Shown one piece after another: positions 1 to 10,056 of a DNA stretch of 64,000 nucleotides (positions are counted from its first letter, which is position 1; every line of letters starts with the position of its first letter). This stretch comes from Pseudoalteromonas distincta (GTDB taxonomy: Bacteria > Pseudomonadota > Gammaproteobacteria > Enterobacterales > Alteromonadaceae): the NCBI RefSeq assembly GCF_000814675.1, contig NZ_JWIG01000023.1, positions 42,632 to 106,631 of the forward strand, given 5' to 3'. A program made the translations under genes and the position numbers. Below the pieces are notes generated by a model. It searched no databases. It saw only the letters and a list, made by a program, of their open reading frames with translations, and was not told the DNA's origin.

Positions 1-1
1 G

Positions 2-262
2 GTTAAAAAATTGCCAGCGTGTTTATATTTACTTGACGTAAGTGCAGCGGTAGGTGAGCTACTTGATGCGTGTAAAGCAAAACTTGAAAATATAGAAAAT
101 TGGTTAGAATGGCAAATGAAATGCGTGCCGACCCGATTTTATTTAAGCAATGTATTTTTAGCGCAACAAATGCGCTTACAAAATAATCCACAAACTATTG
201 AACGCTTGCGTAAAAAAGCAGTTAAAATAGAGCTAAATCACTATTTAACGCAATTAGATTAA
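2..262 (+). CDS. C-terminal fragment of an unidentified protein (5' end outside window)
   Basis: The frame is open from the window edge to a TAA at 260-262, giving about 86 residues with no stop. The fragment is helical and basic towards the end, with WLEWQ and a Lys/Arg-rich tail (RLRKKAVK). It stops 7 bases before miaA, so it is probably co-transcribed with it. In E. coli mutL sits at this position, but I cannot recognise the MutL C-terminal dimerisation domain in these residues. Position suggests mutL and the sequence does not confirm it. A separate small gene inserted between mutL and miaA is equally possible. No catalytic motif is visible. Confidence 0.55.
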   Translation, partial: VKKLPACLYLLDVSAAVGELLDACKAKLENIENWLEWQMKCVPTRFYLSNVFLAQQMRLQNNPQTIERLRKKAVKIELNHYLTQLD

Positions 263-269
263 GGTATCC

Positions 270-1190
270 GTGTTGAGTAATTTACCAGTTATATTTTTAA
301 TGGGTCCAACTGCAGCAGGTAAAACAGCATTGGCAATCTCGCTGTGCGAGCATTTAAATACAGAAATAATCAGCGTAGATTCAGCGCTAGTGTATAAAGG
401 TATGGACATTGGTACAGCAAAACCTGATGCCGAAGAATTAGCCAAAGCTCCGCATCATTTAATTGATCTACTTGACCCGAGTGAAACGTATTCAGTTGCA
501 GATTTTAGGCGCGATGCAGTGCAAAAAATTGACGAATTTCACAGACAAGGTAAAGTACCTGTATTGGTTGGAGGTACAATGCTGTACTTCAAATCTTTAA
601 TTGATGGTTTATCGCCTTTACCTGAAGCAGATACAGAGATAAGAGCAGAGCTAGAAGCGCAAGCTAAAGAATTTGGCTGGCCTCATTTATATAAAGAATT
701 AGTTAAAGTTGACCCAAAAGCAGCCGAAAAAATAAGTGAAAATGACTCACAAAGAATTAATCGGGCTTTAGAGGTTTACAGGTTAACTGGTAAGACCATG
801 ACTGAGTTGCAAATGCAAAAACAGCCGGCTTTACCTTATACTTTTCATCAATTTGCAATTGCACCGCAAGAACGCAGTGAATTACACCGCCGAATTGAAG
901 AAAGGTTTAAAATAATGATTGATCAGGGGTTTGAAAATGAAGTTTCGACCCTATATCTACGTAAGGATTTACACCCCAATATGCCTTCTATTCGTTGTGT
1001 TGGTTATAGACAAATGTGGGATTACCTTGCGGGTGAAACAAACCATGATGAAATGGTTTTTCGTGGCATCGCAGCAACACGTCAGCTGGCAAAACGGCAG
1101 TTAACGTGGCTTCGTAGTTGGCCTGATGTTACTTGGTTAACAACAGGCGACGAAGAAAACTTGCATCGTGTAGTAAGTTCGCTAAGCTAG
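270..1190 (+). CDS. miaA: tRNA dimethylallyltransferase MiaA
   Basis: MiaA transfers a dimethylallyl group to N6 of A37 in tRNAs that read UNN codons, the first step of ms2i6A synthesis in the cytoplasm. The 306-residue product is of normal family length. A Walker A loop GPTAAGKT lies near residues 11-18, followed by the [16 protein letters not shown] stretch typical of the DxxQ/S substrate region. The C-terminal [12 protein letters not shown] segment is the usual tRNA-binding end. The start is GTG at 270 or the adjacent TTG at 273, with AAGG just upstream, and no ATG fits. It lies 7 bases after the preceding gene and about 80 bases before hfq, the standard gammaproteobacterial order. Confidence 0.97.
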   Translation: MLSNLPVIFLMGPTAAGKTALAISLCEHLNTEIISVDSALVYKGMDIGTAKPDAEELAKAPHHLIDLLDPSETYSVADFRRDAVQKIDEFHRQGKVPVLVGGTMLYFKSLIDGLSPLPEADTEIRAELEAQAKEFGWPHLYKELVKVDPKAAEKISENDSQRINRALEVYRLTGKTMTELQMQKQPALPYTFHQFAIAPQERSELHRRIEERFKIMIDQGFENEVSTLYLRKDLHPNMPSIRCVGYRQMWDYLAGETNHDEMVFRGIAATRQLAKRQLTWLRSWPDVTWLTTGDEENLHRVVSSLS

Positions 1191-1268
1191 TAGTAGTTGA
1201 ATATTGTTTTTTATCAAATAAGTTCAGCCACTTAATTATAATAACACCTAGAACGAAGGAACAATAAC

Positions 1269-1532
1269 ATGGCAAAAGGCCAATCGTTACAAGACCCATT
1301 TTTGAATGCACTACGACGTGAGCGCATTCCAGTATCAATCTTTTTGGTAAATGGCATAAAATTACAAGGCAAAATTCAGTCATTTGACCAATTTGTTATT
1401 TTACTAGAGAACACCGTAAATCAAATGGTTTATAAGCATGCAATTTCTACAGTTGTCCCTGCTCGCGCAGTTAACTTCCAAGCAGTTCAAGGGAGTGAAG
1501 ACACTGAAGAGGCAGAAGCTGGAAACTTTTAA
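1269..1532 (+). CDS. hfq: RNA chaperone Hfq
   Basis: Hfq is the hexameric Sm-like protein that pairs small RNAs with mRNAs. The 87-residue product has the Sm1 segment ([14 protein letters not shown]) and Sm2 segment ([12 protein letters not shown], with the conserved YKH). It has a short acidic tail, [11 protein letters not shown], instead of the long disordered tail of E. coli Hfq. The start ATG at 1269 follows a GAAGGAA ribosome binding site. It is flanked by miaA and hflX as in most gammaproteobacteria, and the 78-base gap upstream leaves room for its own promoter. Confidence 0.98.
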   Translation: MAKGQSLQDPFLNALRRERIPVSIFLVNGIKLQGKIQSFDQFVILLENTVNQMVYKHAISTVVPARAVNFQAVQGSEDTEEAEAGNF

Positions 1533-1547
1533 TTAGGAGCATAATGT

Positions 1548-2837
1548 TTGTTTGACCGCTATGAATCCGGCGAACAGGCAATTTTAGTTCATATCGACTT
1601 GCCTAAAGAAGGAGATCGTGAAGATCTTCATGAATTAGAAATGTTGGTATCTTCTGCTGGTGTTAGTAGTTTGGCGGTTGTGCAAGGCAGCCGTCAAGCA
1701 CCACATCCGAAACTATTCGTCGGTACCGGTAAAGCAGAAGAAATAGCTGAGATTGTCAAAATCCACAAAGCAGATGTCGTAATTTTTAATCATCAACTCA
1801 GGCCATCACAAGAGCGTAATTTAGAGCGCGTTTGTCAATGTCGTGTGCTTGATAGAACGACGCTAATTCTTGATATTTTTGCCCAGCGCGCACGTACCCA
1901 CGAGGGTAAGCTGCAAGTTGAATTGGCTCAACTTCGCCATATGTCGACTCGATTAATTCGAGGCTGGACTCACCTTGAACGTCAAAAAGGCGGGATTGGT
2001 TTACGTGGTCCTGGTGAAACTCAACTTGAAACTGACAGAAGATTACTTCGCGCCCGTATCCAAAATATTCGTGCACGTTTAGCTAAAGTTGCAGTGCAAC
2101 GTGAACAAGGTAGGCGAGCTCGTACTCGCAACGAAATACCTACAGTTTCGTTAGTTGGTTATACCAATGCGGGTAAATCTACATTATTTAATCGAATTAC
2201 AAATTCAGATGTATACGCGGCCGATCAGTTGTTTGCCACGCTTGACCCGACTCTACGTAAGCTTGAGCTAGGTGATGTTGGCCCTGTTATCTTAGCTGAT
2301 ACAGTGGGCTTTATTCGTCACCTACCACATGACTTAGTTGCTGCTTTTAAAGCAACGCTTACTGAAACTCGCGAAGCTGATTTGCAGTTACATGTAATTG
2401 ATGCAGCAGACTCACGTCTGCAAGAAAATATTGAACAAGTACAATCGGTGCTTAAAGAAATTGAGGCCGATGAAGTACCACAGCTATTAATTTATAATAA
2501 AATTGATGCGCTGGATGACGTCAGCCCACGTATTGATCGAGACGACGAAGGCCAACCTATAAGAGTATGGCTTAGCGCTCAGACTGGTGAAGGGTGTGAA
2601 TTACTTAGCGAGGCTATTAGTGAGCTACTAGCTAAGAAGATGTTTAACGAAACATTATTTCTTACGCCATTGTATGGTCGCTTAAGGGCTGCATTGTTCA
2701 GTTTAAATGCAGTGCATGAAGAGCAATTTGATGAGCAAGGTAATTGGCTGTTAGATGTTAGAATGCCAATGGTTGAGTGGAATCGTTTAATTAAAGAATT
2801 TGGTCCTGAAATTGCTGGTTTTATCAACCGTAATTAA
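1548..2837 (+). CDS. hflX: ribosome-associated GTPase HflX
   Basis: HflX is a GTPase that splits stalled 70S ribosomes. The 429-residue protein has an N-terminal HflX domain, the GGxGxRGPGE region (GGIGLRGPGETQLE), a Walker A loop (GYTNAGKST, about residue 204), the G3 motif DTVGFI and the G4 motif NKID. Translation must begin at TTG 1548, because this gives FDRYESGEQA, matching the known N terminus MFDRY. An AGGAG box lies at 1535-1539. An ATG at 1544 is closer to the box but out of frame, and it runs into TGA after three codons. The gene starts 15 bases after hfq. Confidence 0.96.
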   Translation: MFDRYESGEQAILVHIDLPKEGDREDLHELEMLVSSAGVSSLAVVQGSRQAPHPKLFVGTGKAEEIAEIVKIHKADVVIFNHQLRPSQERNLERVCQCRVLDRTTLILDIFAQRARTHEGKLQVELAQLRHMSTRLIRGWTHLERQKGGIGLRGPGETQLETDRRLLRARIQNIRARLAKVAVQREQGRRARTRNEIPTVSLVGYTNAGKSTLFNRITNSDVYAADQLFATLDPTLRKLELGDVGPVILADTVGFIRHLPHDLVAAFKATLTETREADLQLHVIDAADSRLQENIEQVQSVLKEIEADEVPQLLIYNKIDALDDVSPRIDRDDEGQPIRVWLSAQTGEGCELLSEAISELLAKKMFNETLFLTPLYGRLRAALFSLNAVHEEQFDEQGNWLLDVRMPMVEWNRLIKEFGPEIAGFINRN

Positions 2838-2937
2838 AAATTGACGTTTTAATGTCGGTTTTTGTATGAGAAACGCGGTAGATTTGTTAGATTTAACACA
2901 ATTTCCTAATTTATTTAGATAACAATGGAGTATAGCT

Positions 2938-4107
2938 ATGGCCTGGAATGAACCGGGTAATAATGGCAATGACAAAGATCCGTGGAATAATAAAGGCGGA
3001 CGTGATCAAGGCCCACCTGATTTAGACGAGGTGTTCCGCAAGTTTAGTAACAAGTTCAGCGGCTTATTTGGCGGGAAAAAATCCGGCAATGGTAGCGGCG
3101 GTGGACTTGGCGGAGCCGGTATTTCATTCATACTTATTATCGCCGTTATTGTATGGGCGTTAAGTGGTATTTATACGGTTAAAGAAGCCGAGCGTGGTGT
3201 GGTTCTACAGTTTGGTAAATATGACCGAATTGCTGATCCTGGTTTGCGTTGGAAAATGACTTTCATCGAAACGGTAATCCCAGTAGATATTGAAGCAGTT
3301 CGTTCATTATCGGCTTCTGGTTTTATGCTTACTGAAGACGAAAACGTAGTGAGCGTTGAGTTTCAGGTGCAATACCGTGTTATTGACCCATACCTTTATG
3401 AATTTAGCGTAACTAACGCTGATAGTAGCTTAGAAGAAGCGCTAGACAGTGCACTGCGTTATGTTGTGGGCCATGCAAAAATGGACCAAGTATTAACTAA
3501 TGGCCGTGAGGTTGTTCGTCAAAATACATGGGATGAGCTTAATAAGATTATCGAACCATATAACTTAGGTTTAATTGTTACTGACGTGAACTTTAAAGAC
3601 TCTCGTCCACCAACTGAAGTTAAAGATGCATTTGATGATGCAATTGCTGCACAAGAAGATGAAGAACGTTTCATTCGTGAAGCAGAAGCATATGCTCGTG
3701 AAATTGAACCGCGTGCTCGTGGTCAAGTAACGCGTATGACTCAAGAAGCGGAAGGTTATCAAGAGCGCATTACATTGGAAGCACAAGGTGAGGTAGCTCG
3801 CTTTGAAAAGCTTTTACCTGAATATCAAGCAGCTAAAGAAGTTACTCGTGAGCGCTTATACATTGATGCAATGGAAGAAGTGTTAGGGAGTAGTTCTAAA
3901 ATATTGGTTGATGTTAAAGGCGGCAATAACATGATGTATTTACCTCTTGATAAAATCATGGACAAGCAAGGGACAGCAACACGAGTTGCACTTCCAAGTT
4001 CAAGTGATATTCAAGACTTACGTAATAAAGTTAATACGTCGCGCAATAGCTCTGTTAATAGTGGCAATGACCGCTTTAACAACGACCGCTTCAATGATGG
4101 GAGATAA
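2938..4107 (+). CDS. hflK: FtsH protease modulator HflK
   Basis: HflK is one half of the HflKC prohibitin-like complex that encloses and modulates the membrane protease FtsH. The 389-residue product has a Gly/Asn-rich cytoplasmic N terminus (about residues 1-58), one transmembrane segment (about 59-80) and then the SPFH/band-7 domain, beginning near YTVKEAERGVV. A long charged helix follows and the tail is rich in Asn and Arg. The ATG at 2938 follows GGAG at 2926-2929. It lies 5 bases upstream of hflC, so the two are clearly one operon. Confidence 0.96.
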   Translation: MAWNEPGNNGNDKDPWNNKGGRDQGPPDLDEVFRKFSNKFSGLFGGKKSGNGSGGGLGGAGISFILIIAVIVWALSGIYTVKEAERGVVLQFGKYDRIADPGLRWKMTFIETVIPVDIEAVRSLSASGFMLTEDENVVSVEFQVQYRVIDPYLYEFSVTNADSSLEEALDSALRYVVGHAKMDQVLTNGREVVRQNTWDELNKIIEPYNLGLIVTDVNFKDSRPPTEVKDAFDDAIAAQEDEERFIREAEAYAREIEPRARGQVTRMTQEAEGYQERITLEAQGEVARFEKLLPEYQAAKEVTRERLYIDAMEEVLGSSSKILVDVKGGNNMMYLPLDKIMDKQGTATRVALPSSSDIQDLRNKVNTSRNSSVNSGNDRFNNDRFNDGR

Positions 4108-4112
4108 TCATA

Positions 4113-4991
4113 ATGAAAAACTTTAGTTTAGTAATACTATTAGCTGCCATTGTTATGTCTTTCTCATCGGTATTTGTTGTACCTGAAGGGCAAAAAGCAA
4201 TTGTAATGTTATTCAGTAAAGTACAAAAAGATAGCGACGATAAAGCGATTGTATATGGCCCAGGCCTACAATTTAAAGTACCATTTTTTAGCCAAGTACG
4301 TCGTATTGATGCACGTATTCAAACGCTAGATGGTGCGCCAGATCGCTTTGTTACTAGCGAGAAAAAAGACTTAATTGTTGATTCGTTTGTAAAGTGGCGC
4401 GTTAATGACTTTAGTGCTTTTTACTTACGTGCTCGTGGCGATAAGCAATATGCTGAAACGCTACTTAAGCAAAAAGTAAACAATGGTCTTCGTACAAACT
4501 TTGGTACACGTACAATTCGCGAAATTGTATCAGGTGAGCGTAGCGAGTTGATGGAAGAAGCGTTAGTACAAGCTTCTGAAAGTGCACGTGAGCTAGGTAT
4601 TGAAGTACTAGACGTACGTGTTAAGCAAATCAACCTACCACAAGAAGTGAGTAGCTCTATTTACCAACGTATGCGCGCTGAGCGTACTGCGGTTGCAAAA
4701 GAGCACCGTTCTGAAGGTCAGGAAAAAGCAGAGACTATTCGTGCGGGAGTTGACCGTCGAGTAACTGTAATGCTTGCTGATGCTGAGCGTAATGCACGTT
4801 CTGTACGTGGTCAAGGCGATGCTGATGCTGCAGGCATTTATGCTAATGCGTACAACAAAGACCCTGAGTTCTTTAGTTTTGTACGTTCGCTTGAAGCTTA
4901 CAAAAAGACGTTTAAAGATAAGCAAGATGTTATGGTGCTTTCACCAGATAGCGACTTCTTCCAATATATGAAAGGCGCTAAAGCTCAATAG
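4113..4991 (+). CDS. hflC: FtsH protease modulator HflC
   Basis: HflC is the partner of HflK in the membrane complex around FtsH. The 292-residue protein has an N-terminal membrane anchor (about residues 4-22, with VPEGQKAIVMLF straight after it), a band-7 domain and a long Ala/Glu/Arg-rich helix. The FSFVRSLEAYKKTF segment near the C terminus is conserved in HflC. The ATG at 4113 is preceded by GGGAGATAATC, which overlaps the end of hflK. A strong terminator follows, so the transcript ends here before purA. Confidence 0.96.
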   Translation: MKNFSLVILLAAIVMSFSSVFVVPEGQKAIVMLFSKVQKDSDDKAIVYGPGLQFKVPFFSQVRRIDARIQTLDGAPDRFVTSEKKDLIVDSFVKWRVNDFSAFYLRARGDKQYAETLLKQKVNNGLRTNFGTRTIREIVSGERSELMEEALVQASESARELGIEVLDVRVKQINLPQEVSSSIYQRMRAERTAVAKEHRSEGQEKAETIRAGVDRRVTVMLADAERNARSVRGQGDADAAGIYANAYNKDPEFFSFVRSLEAYKKTFKDKQDVMVLSPDSDFFQYMKGAKAQ

Positions 4992-5016
4992 ACTTTACGT
5001 TAATTATTTAAAAGTT

Positions 5017-5045
5017 AAAAAGCCTCGCATTTGCGGGGCTTTTTG
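5017..5045 (+). terminator. Rho-independent terminator after hflC
   Basis: A 9-bp stem (AGCCTCGCA with TGCGGGGCT, one G-T wobble) has a very short loop and is followed directly by a run of T. It lies about 25 bases after the hflC stop and closes the miaA-hfq-hflX-hflKC region. Confidence 0.9.
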
Positions 5046-5165
5046 TTAAATACAAACTAGTGCGTTAAATCACTGTTATTTATGTGGTTATTGGTCAATA
5101 TTTGGATATTACAATTGCCCGCAGAAAAAATAAGCTGAACAGGGGTGATCTTTACTTTAGTTTTC

Positions 5166-5174
5166 TGGTAAAAT
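5166..5174 (+). promoter_or_regulatory. candidate extended -10 promoter of purA
   Basis: TGGTAAAAT gives an extended -10 (TG, one base, then TAAAAT) about 30 bases before the purA ATG. No good -35 is visible at 17 bases, which fits an extended -10 promoter. I do not see a clear PurR palindrome. Confidence 0.4.
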
Positions 5175-5184
5175 CTCGTCCTAA

Positions 5185-6519
<1,335 letters not shown>

Positions 6520-6531
6520 TTACCATTAGAT

Positions 6532-6562
6532 TAAAAAAAGCTGCTTCGTGCAGCTTTTTTTG
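6532..6562 (+). terminator. Rho-independent terminator after purA
   Basis: AGCTGC-TTCGT-GCAGCT is flanked by A-rich and T-rich runs that extend the stem, with seven or more T on the 3' side. It lies 13 bases after the purA stop. Confidence 0.92.
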
Positions 6563-6630
6563 TGTCTAAAATTCACCTTGGAACGATCTTTGTATATTAT
6601 TTAATAAGTTTATTTATATAAGTGGTGAAC

Positions 6631-7269
6631 ATGCGTTTATTTAATCGTAATTGCGTACTAAGGCTTTCGCTAATACCGCTGTCTTTATTTATAGCAACCA
6701 ATAGCTTAGCTACAGAAAGCCCTGCTGCTGTGCCGCTGTATACAGAATCAGAGCTAATTGCGTTAATAAATAAAAATACGCATTTAGCGCGCGTAAAGGC
6801 AGATGATTGCCAGTTGGTGCAAGATATAGAAGCACGAGCCAATAAAATGGCATTGCCGTCTTATCAATTTTTATACGGCGATATGCTGGCTTATAACGTG
6901 TGCGTTGATCGCAATGTAGAGTTAGGTGTGTATTACATGCGAAAAGCAGCTGAGCAAGGCTTAGCGGCAGCGCTAGAGCAATTGGGACGATACTACGACA
7001 CTGGTCGCTTAGTTCAGCAAGATAAAGCAATGGCAATTACGTATTTGCGTGAAGCCTCGTCGCAAGGCAATTTAAAAGCACAGCTACGTTTAGTTAAATT
7101 ATTTAATGATGGTTATGGCAGCCCGCGTGATTTTGAAGATGCCTATCGTTGGCTATTCAATTCTATGGTGGCAGATAAAGCGACTCATAGAAAAATTGAG
7201 CGAGCGCTGACTAAGTTAGCGCAAAAAATGCCAGATAGTGTGGTTGCTCGAGCTCGCCTTCCTATTTAA
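6631..7269 (+). CDS. motX: sodium-type flagellar motor protein MotX
   Basis: MotX forms, with MotY, the periplasmic T ring that recruits the sodium-driven PomAB stators. The protein starts with a signal peptide (RLFNRNCVLRLSLIPLS, ending near NSLA). Sel1/TPR-like helical repeats follow, visible as YYMRKAAEQG, AITYLREASSQGN and AYRWLFNSM. VKADDCQLV and YGDMLAYNVCV match the MotX pattern as I remember it from Vibrio. ATG 6631 is preferred over GTG at 6622 and 6625 because the signal peptide begins there. Position next to purA, as recalled for Vibrio, supports the call. It implies a sodium-driven polar flagellum. Confidence 0.88.
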   Translation: MRLFNRNCVLRLSLIPLSLFIATNSLATESPAAVPLYTESELIALINKNTHLARVKADDCQLVQDIEARANKMALPSYQFLYGDMLAYNVCVDRNVELGVYYMRKAAEQGLAAALEQLGRYYDTGRLVQQDKAMAITYLREASSQGNLKAQLRLVKLFNDGYGSPRDFEDAYRWLFNSMVADKATHRKIERALTKLAQKMPDSVVARARLPI

Positions 7270-7283
7270 TGGCTTTTAAAAAC

Positions 7284-7314
7284 AAAACCCTAACTTTTTA
7301 AGTTAGGGTTTTTT
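7284..7314. terminator. bidirectional terminator between motX and the antiporter gene
   Basis: A perfect stem, AAAACCCTAACTT with AAGTTAGGGTTTT, has a short T loop. It has T on the plus side and A on the other, so it can stop both motX and the convergent gene ending at 7339. Confidence 0.9.
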
Positions 7315-7338
7315 AGTTTTTACAGTTTGTAAAAGTAT

Positions 7339-9186
7339 TTAACTGTCTTCTTTAGCCTTTGTTTGCGGGTCTTTTAAAACTGACATTTTAGGCGGCTGTA
7401 AAGCAACAACGCGTTCGCCTTCTTGCGGCGGTTTTTCCATGTTGATTGTAAACGGTCTTAGCTTAATTGGTGTATCGTCATCACTGTCTTTATCACCTTT
7501 GAGAATAAATAAAGGGATAGCCTCAGGGTTCATTTCTAAGTATTGTTCCCAGCTAAACTCATCCGAGATACGTGTTGAACTAACCTTACCGCCTTTAGCT
7601 ATAATACTGCTTAAACGTGCATACGAGCCTTCGTCTCCAAACAGTATTTGTCTAGATAAAAACGTTGCGCTGTCTTTATTTGCTTTTGCATGCGACGTTG
7701 ATGAGCGTAGCGAAAATACATTTTTTTCATTAAGTAAATGAGAAAAGTATTGAACACCTAACGCATTATGATGACGATTTGGCGATAACGCTAATACACT
7801 ACGAATCGTTGTTAGAGGTAAGTAGCGTTCAGCATGCTCTGATTGCGGGTTACCATAATAACAAGCTAAACCATCCATACGTGCCATTCTGCAGTTTTCC
7901 CATGCAGGATCTGACAGGTGAACCGGAATGTTTTGCTCTTGCAAGCCTCGGCCGATTGCACGCGATACATGGTTTGCACCAATAATTAATATTGTATTTG
8001 GCGATGGCTGGCGTACACCTAATAGCTTGGCGACAGGAATGGCGGTTAAGCTCTGTAGTACAACGGTAATTATAATTACTGTAAATATAAGAGGTACCAT
8101 TTTTTCAGCATCAGCAACACCAGACTCCATCATGCTAAGCGCAAATACCGACCCAACGGCTGCGGCGACTATACCGCGTGGAGCTATCCAGGCAAGTACT
8201 AAACGAGACTTCATTGGCAAGTCAGTACCAAAGGTCGAAATAGCAATACACAGTGGGCGAGCAACAAAAAGCACGATAGCTAAAAATATAAATACATCGC
8301 TGTCGAGCATCATTAAATCAGAGAGCTGTAAGCGTGCTGCAAGTAAAATAAACAGCGTTGATATTAATATCATCGACAAGTCTTCTTTGAACTCAAGTAC
8401 AGAATCTATTTCTAAATCGTCTTGGTTAGCAAGCCAAATACCAAATACAGTCACTGCTAATAGGCCTGATTCATGGCTTAAATAGTTTGATACAGAAAAA
8501 CTAATGAGTACTAATGCCAATATACCAAACTTATGTAATTCAAATGGTAGCCACTCGCGGCGCATTAATAGTGTTGTTAACCAACCAGCAGCAACACCAA
8601 TACTTAATCCAACACCTAGGGTTTTAACTAAAGCAATAATAGTGTGGCTAAATACTTCGCCTTGGCCTACCAGCATTACGGCTTCAAATACTAATACAGC
8701 GAATAATGCGCCGATCGGGTCTATTACAATACCTTCCCATCGAAGTATGCGGTCAATGTCTTGTGTTGGGCGCATTGAGTTTAATAGCGGTGCTATAACA
8801 GTAGGGCCTGTTACAACTAGCACTGCACCTAATACCGCAGCTACACGCCAATTAAGTTCAAGCAACCAATAGGCGCTGAGGCTAATAATAATACAGGTAG
8901 TAAGCATGCCGATGGAGCAAAGGTTCCTTACAACTTTTCCGATTCCTTTTAGCTCTCTGAAATGCAGAGTTAAGGATCCTTCAAATAAAATGATGGCAAC
9001 ACTTAGTGATACAACTGGAAACAGTAAATCACCTAACAATGCATCAGGGTCTAAAACACCACTAAATGGCCCAAGTAAAAGACCAGTAAGCAATAAGAAA
9101 AGAATAGCGGGCACTCTAAAAGCCCACGCGACCCATTGGGCAAGCACAGAGCAAAGTGCGATACCGGCTATGTAAATTGCTGACAT
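7339..9186 (-). CDS. CPA1-type Na+(K+)/H+ antiporter with cytoplasmic nucleotide-binding tail
   Basis: This is an inner-membrane cation/proton antiporter of 615 residues. About 12 hydrophobic segments fill residues 1-390. They include LLTGLLLGPFSG near the N terminus, VVTGPTVIAPLL (about 124-135) and WEGIVIDPIGA (about 149-159), the ion-site region typical of NhaP-like CPA1 exchangers. The rest is soluble. It begins with a Rossmann-like stretch (NTILIIGANHVSRAIGRGLQ), so the tail probably senses nucleotide or redox state like a TrkA-N domain. The start ATG is at 9184-9186. It converges on motX and faces proB across a long gap. A role in sodium or pH homeostasis fits a marine cell, but the exact ion is not shown. 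Confidence 0.88.
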   Translation of the reverse strand: MSAIYIAGIALCSVLAQWVAWAFRVPAILFLLLTGLLLGPFSGVLDPDALLGDLLFPVVSLSVAIILFEGSLTLHFRELKGIGKVVRNLCSIGMLTTCIIISLSAYWLLELNWRVAAVLGAVLVVTGPTVIAPLLNSMRPTQDIDRILRWEGIVIDPIGALFAVLVFEAVMLVGQGEVFSHTIIALVKTLGVGLSIGVAAGWLTTLLMRREWLPFELHKFGILALVLISFSVSNYLSHESGLLAVTVFGIWLANQDDLEIDSVLEFKEDLSMILISTLFILLAARLQLSDLMMLDSDVFIFLAIVLFVARPLCIAISTFGTDLPMKSRLVLAWIAPRGIVAAAVGSVFALSMMESGVADAEKMVPLIFTVIIITVVLQSLTAIPVAKLLGVRQPSPNTILIIGANHVSRAIGRGLQEQNIPVHLSDPAWENCRMARMDGLACYYGNPQSEHAERYLPLTTIRSVLALSPNRHHNALGVQYFSHLLNEKNVFSLRSSTSHAKANKDSATFLSRQILFGDEGSYARLSSIIAKGGKVSSTRISDEFSWEQYLEMNPEAIPLFILKGDKDSDDDTPIKLRPFTINMEKPPQEGERVVALQPPKMSVLKDPQTKAKEDS

Positions 9187-9469
9187 AGATTAAGAATTCC
9201 TTATTTATGACGGTTTGTTTAGAAAGTATAACTTTTGTTAATTATTAATACAGGGGTATACACGGGAAATTCAAATATTACTAATCAATTTTAGCTGCTT
9301 ATAGAAGATTAGTAGGCTTAAATTATTTTGCGCGTGTTAAGCCGCCTTATTTTAAGCGGTATTAATTGTTTAATTGGTTGAATTTTAATAACAATCTAAC
9401 ACCACAAACGAGGAGGAATTAGCTTCGCTCGAATTTTAACCTTGATTTTTAAGGGGTATTTAGTGTAAT

Positions 9470-9571
9470 ATGCTTCGTGTTCTAATAATTAGTTATCTAA
9501 TGAAGTTTATTGGAAGTAAAAGTGGTTTGTTAATCTTAACGTCATTTTTAATCTTTATAATCATGCATTAG
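9470..9571 (+). CDS. candidate 33-residue hydrophobic peptide
   Basis: ATG 9470 opens a 33-codon frame ending at TAG 9571. The product is almost entirely hydrophobic, starting MLRVLIISYLMKF, with a second hydrophobic stretch LLILTSFLIFIIMH after a short GSKSG turn. It would insert in the membrane. The only upstream ribosome site is AAGGGG at 9451-9456, 13 bases from the ATG, which is too far for efficient initiation. A hairpin (GTGGTGTT with AACACTAC) starts at the stop codon. It may be a small membrane protein or a type I toxin-like peptide. AT-rich noncoding DNA also gives such peptides by chance. Confidence 0.25.
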   Translation: MLRVLIISYLMKFIGSKSGLLILTSFLIFIIMH

Positions 9572-9695
9572 TGGTGTTACTAGTATTCGAACACTACATA
9601 ATTTCATTTGCCGAACTCTTGGTATGGTTTTGCTAAACAAGTTTATTTAATTATTTAAGTAAATAAAGGTTTGAGTTGAACTATTACTTTCAATG

Positions 9696-9815
9696 TTTAA
9701 CCCCCATCGTGGCGGTTAAATCTCGGTCCTTTGGTCTTCACCCTATCTGTTGGTGTATCAGACTTTAGAGGCTCTATGTATGTTGTTAATAAAAAAGCCA
9801 CACACAGCTTTTTAC
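9696..9815 (+). ncRNA. candidate structured RNA or proB leader
   Basis: Three hairpins follow one another. First, TTTAACC pairs with GGTTAAA (9696-9702 with 9714-9720), with an inner CCA/TGG. Second, GTCT and CACC pair with GGTG and AGAC (about 9731-9765). Third, AAAAAGC and GCTTTTT enclose a CACACACA loop (about 9790-9815), a weak terminator-like stem. The block could be a small RNA with its own terminator or a 5' leader of proBA with an attenuator. It does not match any RNA family I can recall. Strand is assumed from proB. Confidence 0.3.
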
Positions 9816-10056
9816 AGCGATGCATAAACAACACTTTTAAATTTTTTGATTAGTGCTGCTCAATATTATTGGGTTGTTGCTACTTTATACTTAACCTTAA
9901 ATCTAAGCTTATTGTTTTAGATATGGTTTTCGCGTGTGTGTAAAAAAAGTGTTGCCTAAATGAAAGACAAATTCGAAGCTATGTTTTAAACCTAGCTACT
10001 TAGTTTTAGCTCGTCTAATTAAGGTGAGCGCAGATAAAATGGAAAGTTGAGCATTT

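Larger units (their letters stand above)
9187..10056. other. 870-base divergent intergenic region with hairpins, no long ORF
   Basis: This gap separates two divergent genes (antiporter on minus, proB on plus) and is far longer than two promoters need. It is AT-rich and contains an unused strong Shine-Dalgarno-like GAGGAGG near 9410, a 33-codon hydrophobic ORF (9470-9571), a hairpin right after that ORF (9571-9597), and stacked hairpins with a terminator-like stem (9696-9815). I see no tRNA, rRNA or known riboswitch. Confidence 0.7.

Noticed and set aside
7928..8872. Two long plus-strand frames (185 and 122 codons) inside the antiporter gene
   Set aside because: They are antisense to a clearly conserved membrane protein, have low-complexity Ser/Thr/Ile composition and no start signals.
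9693..9719. Eight-codon ORF as a proline leader peptide for proBA
   Set aside because: It has a single proline codon and no ribosome site, so classical attenuation by proline codons is not supported.
10039..10050. Three-codon ORF (ATG GAA AGT TGA) just before proB
   Set aside because: Too short to carry meaning and without a ribosome site. It probably arises by chance.
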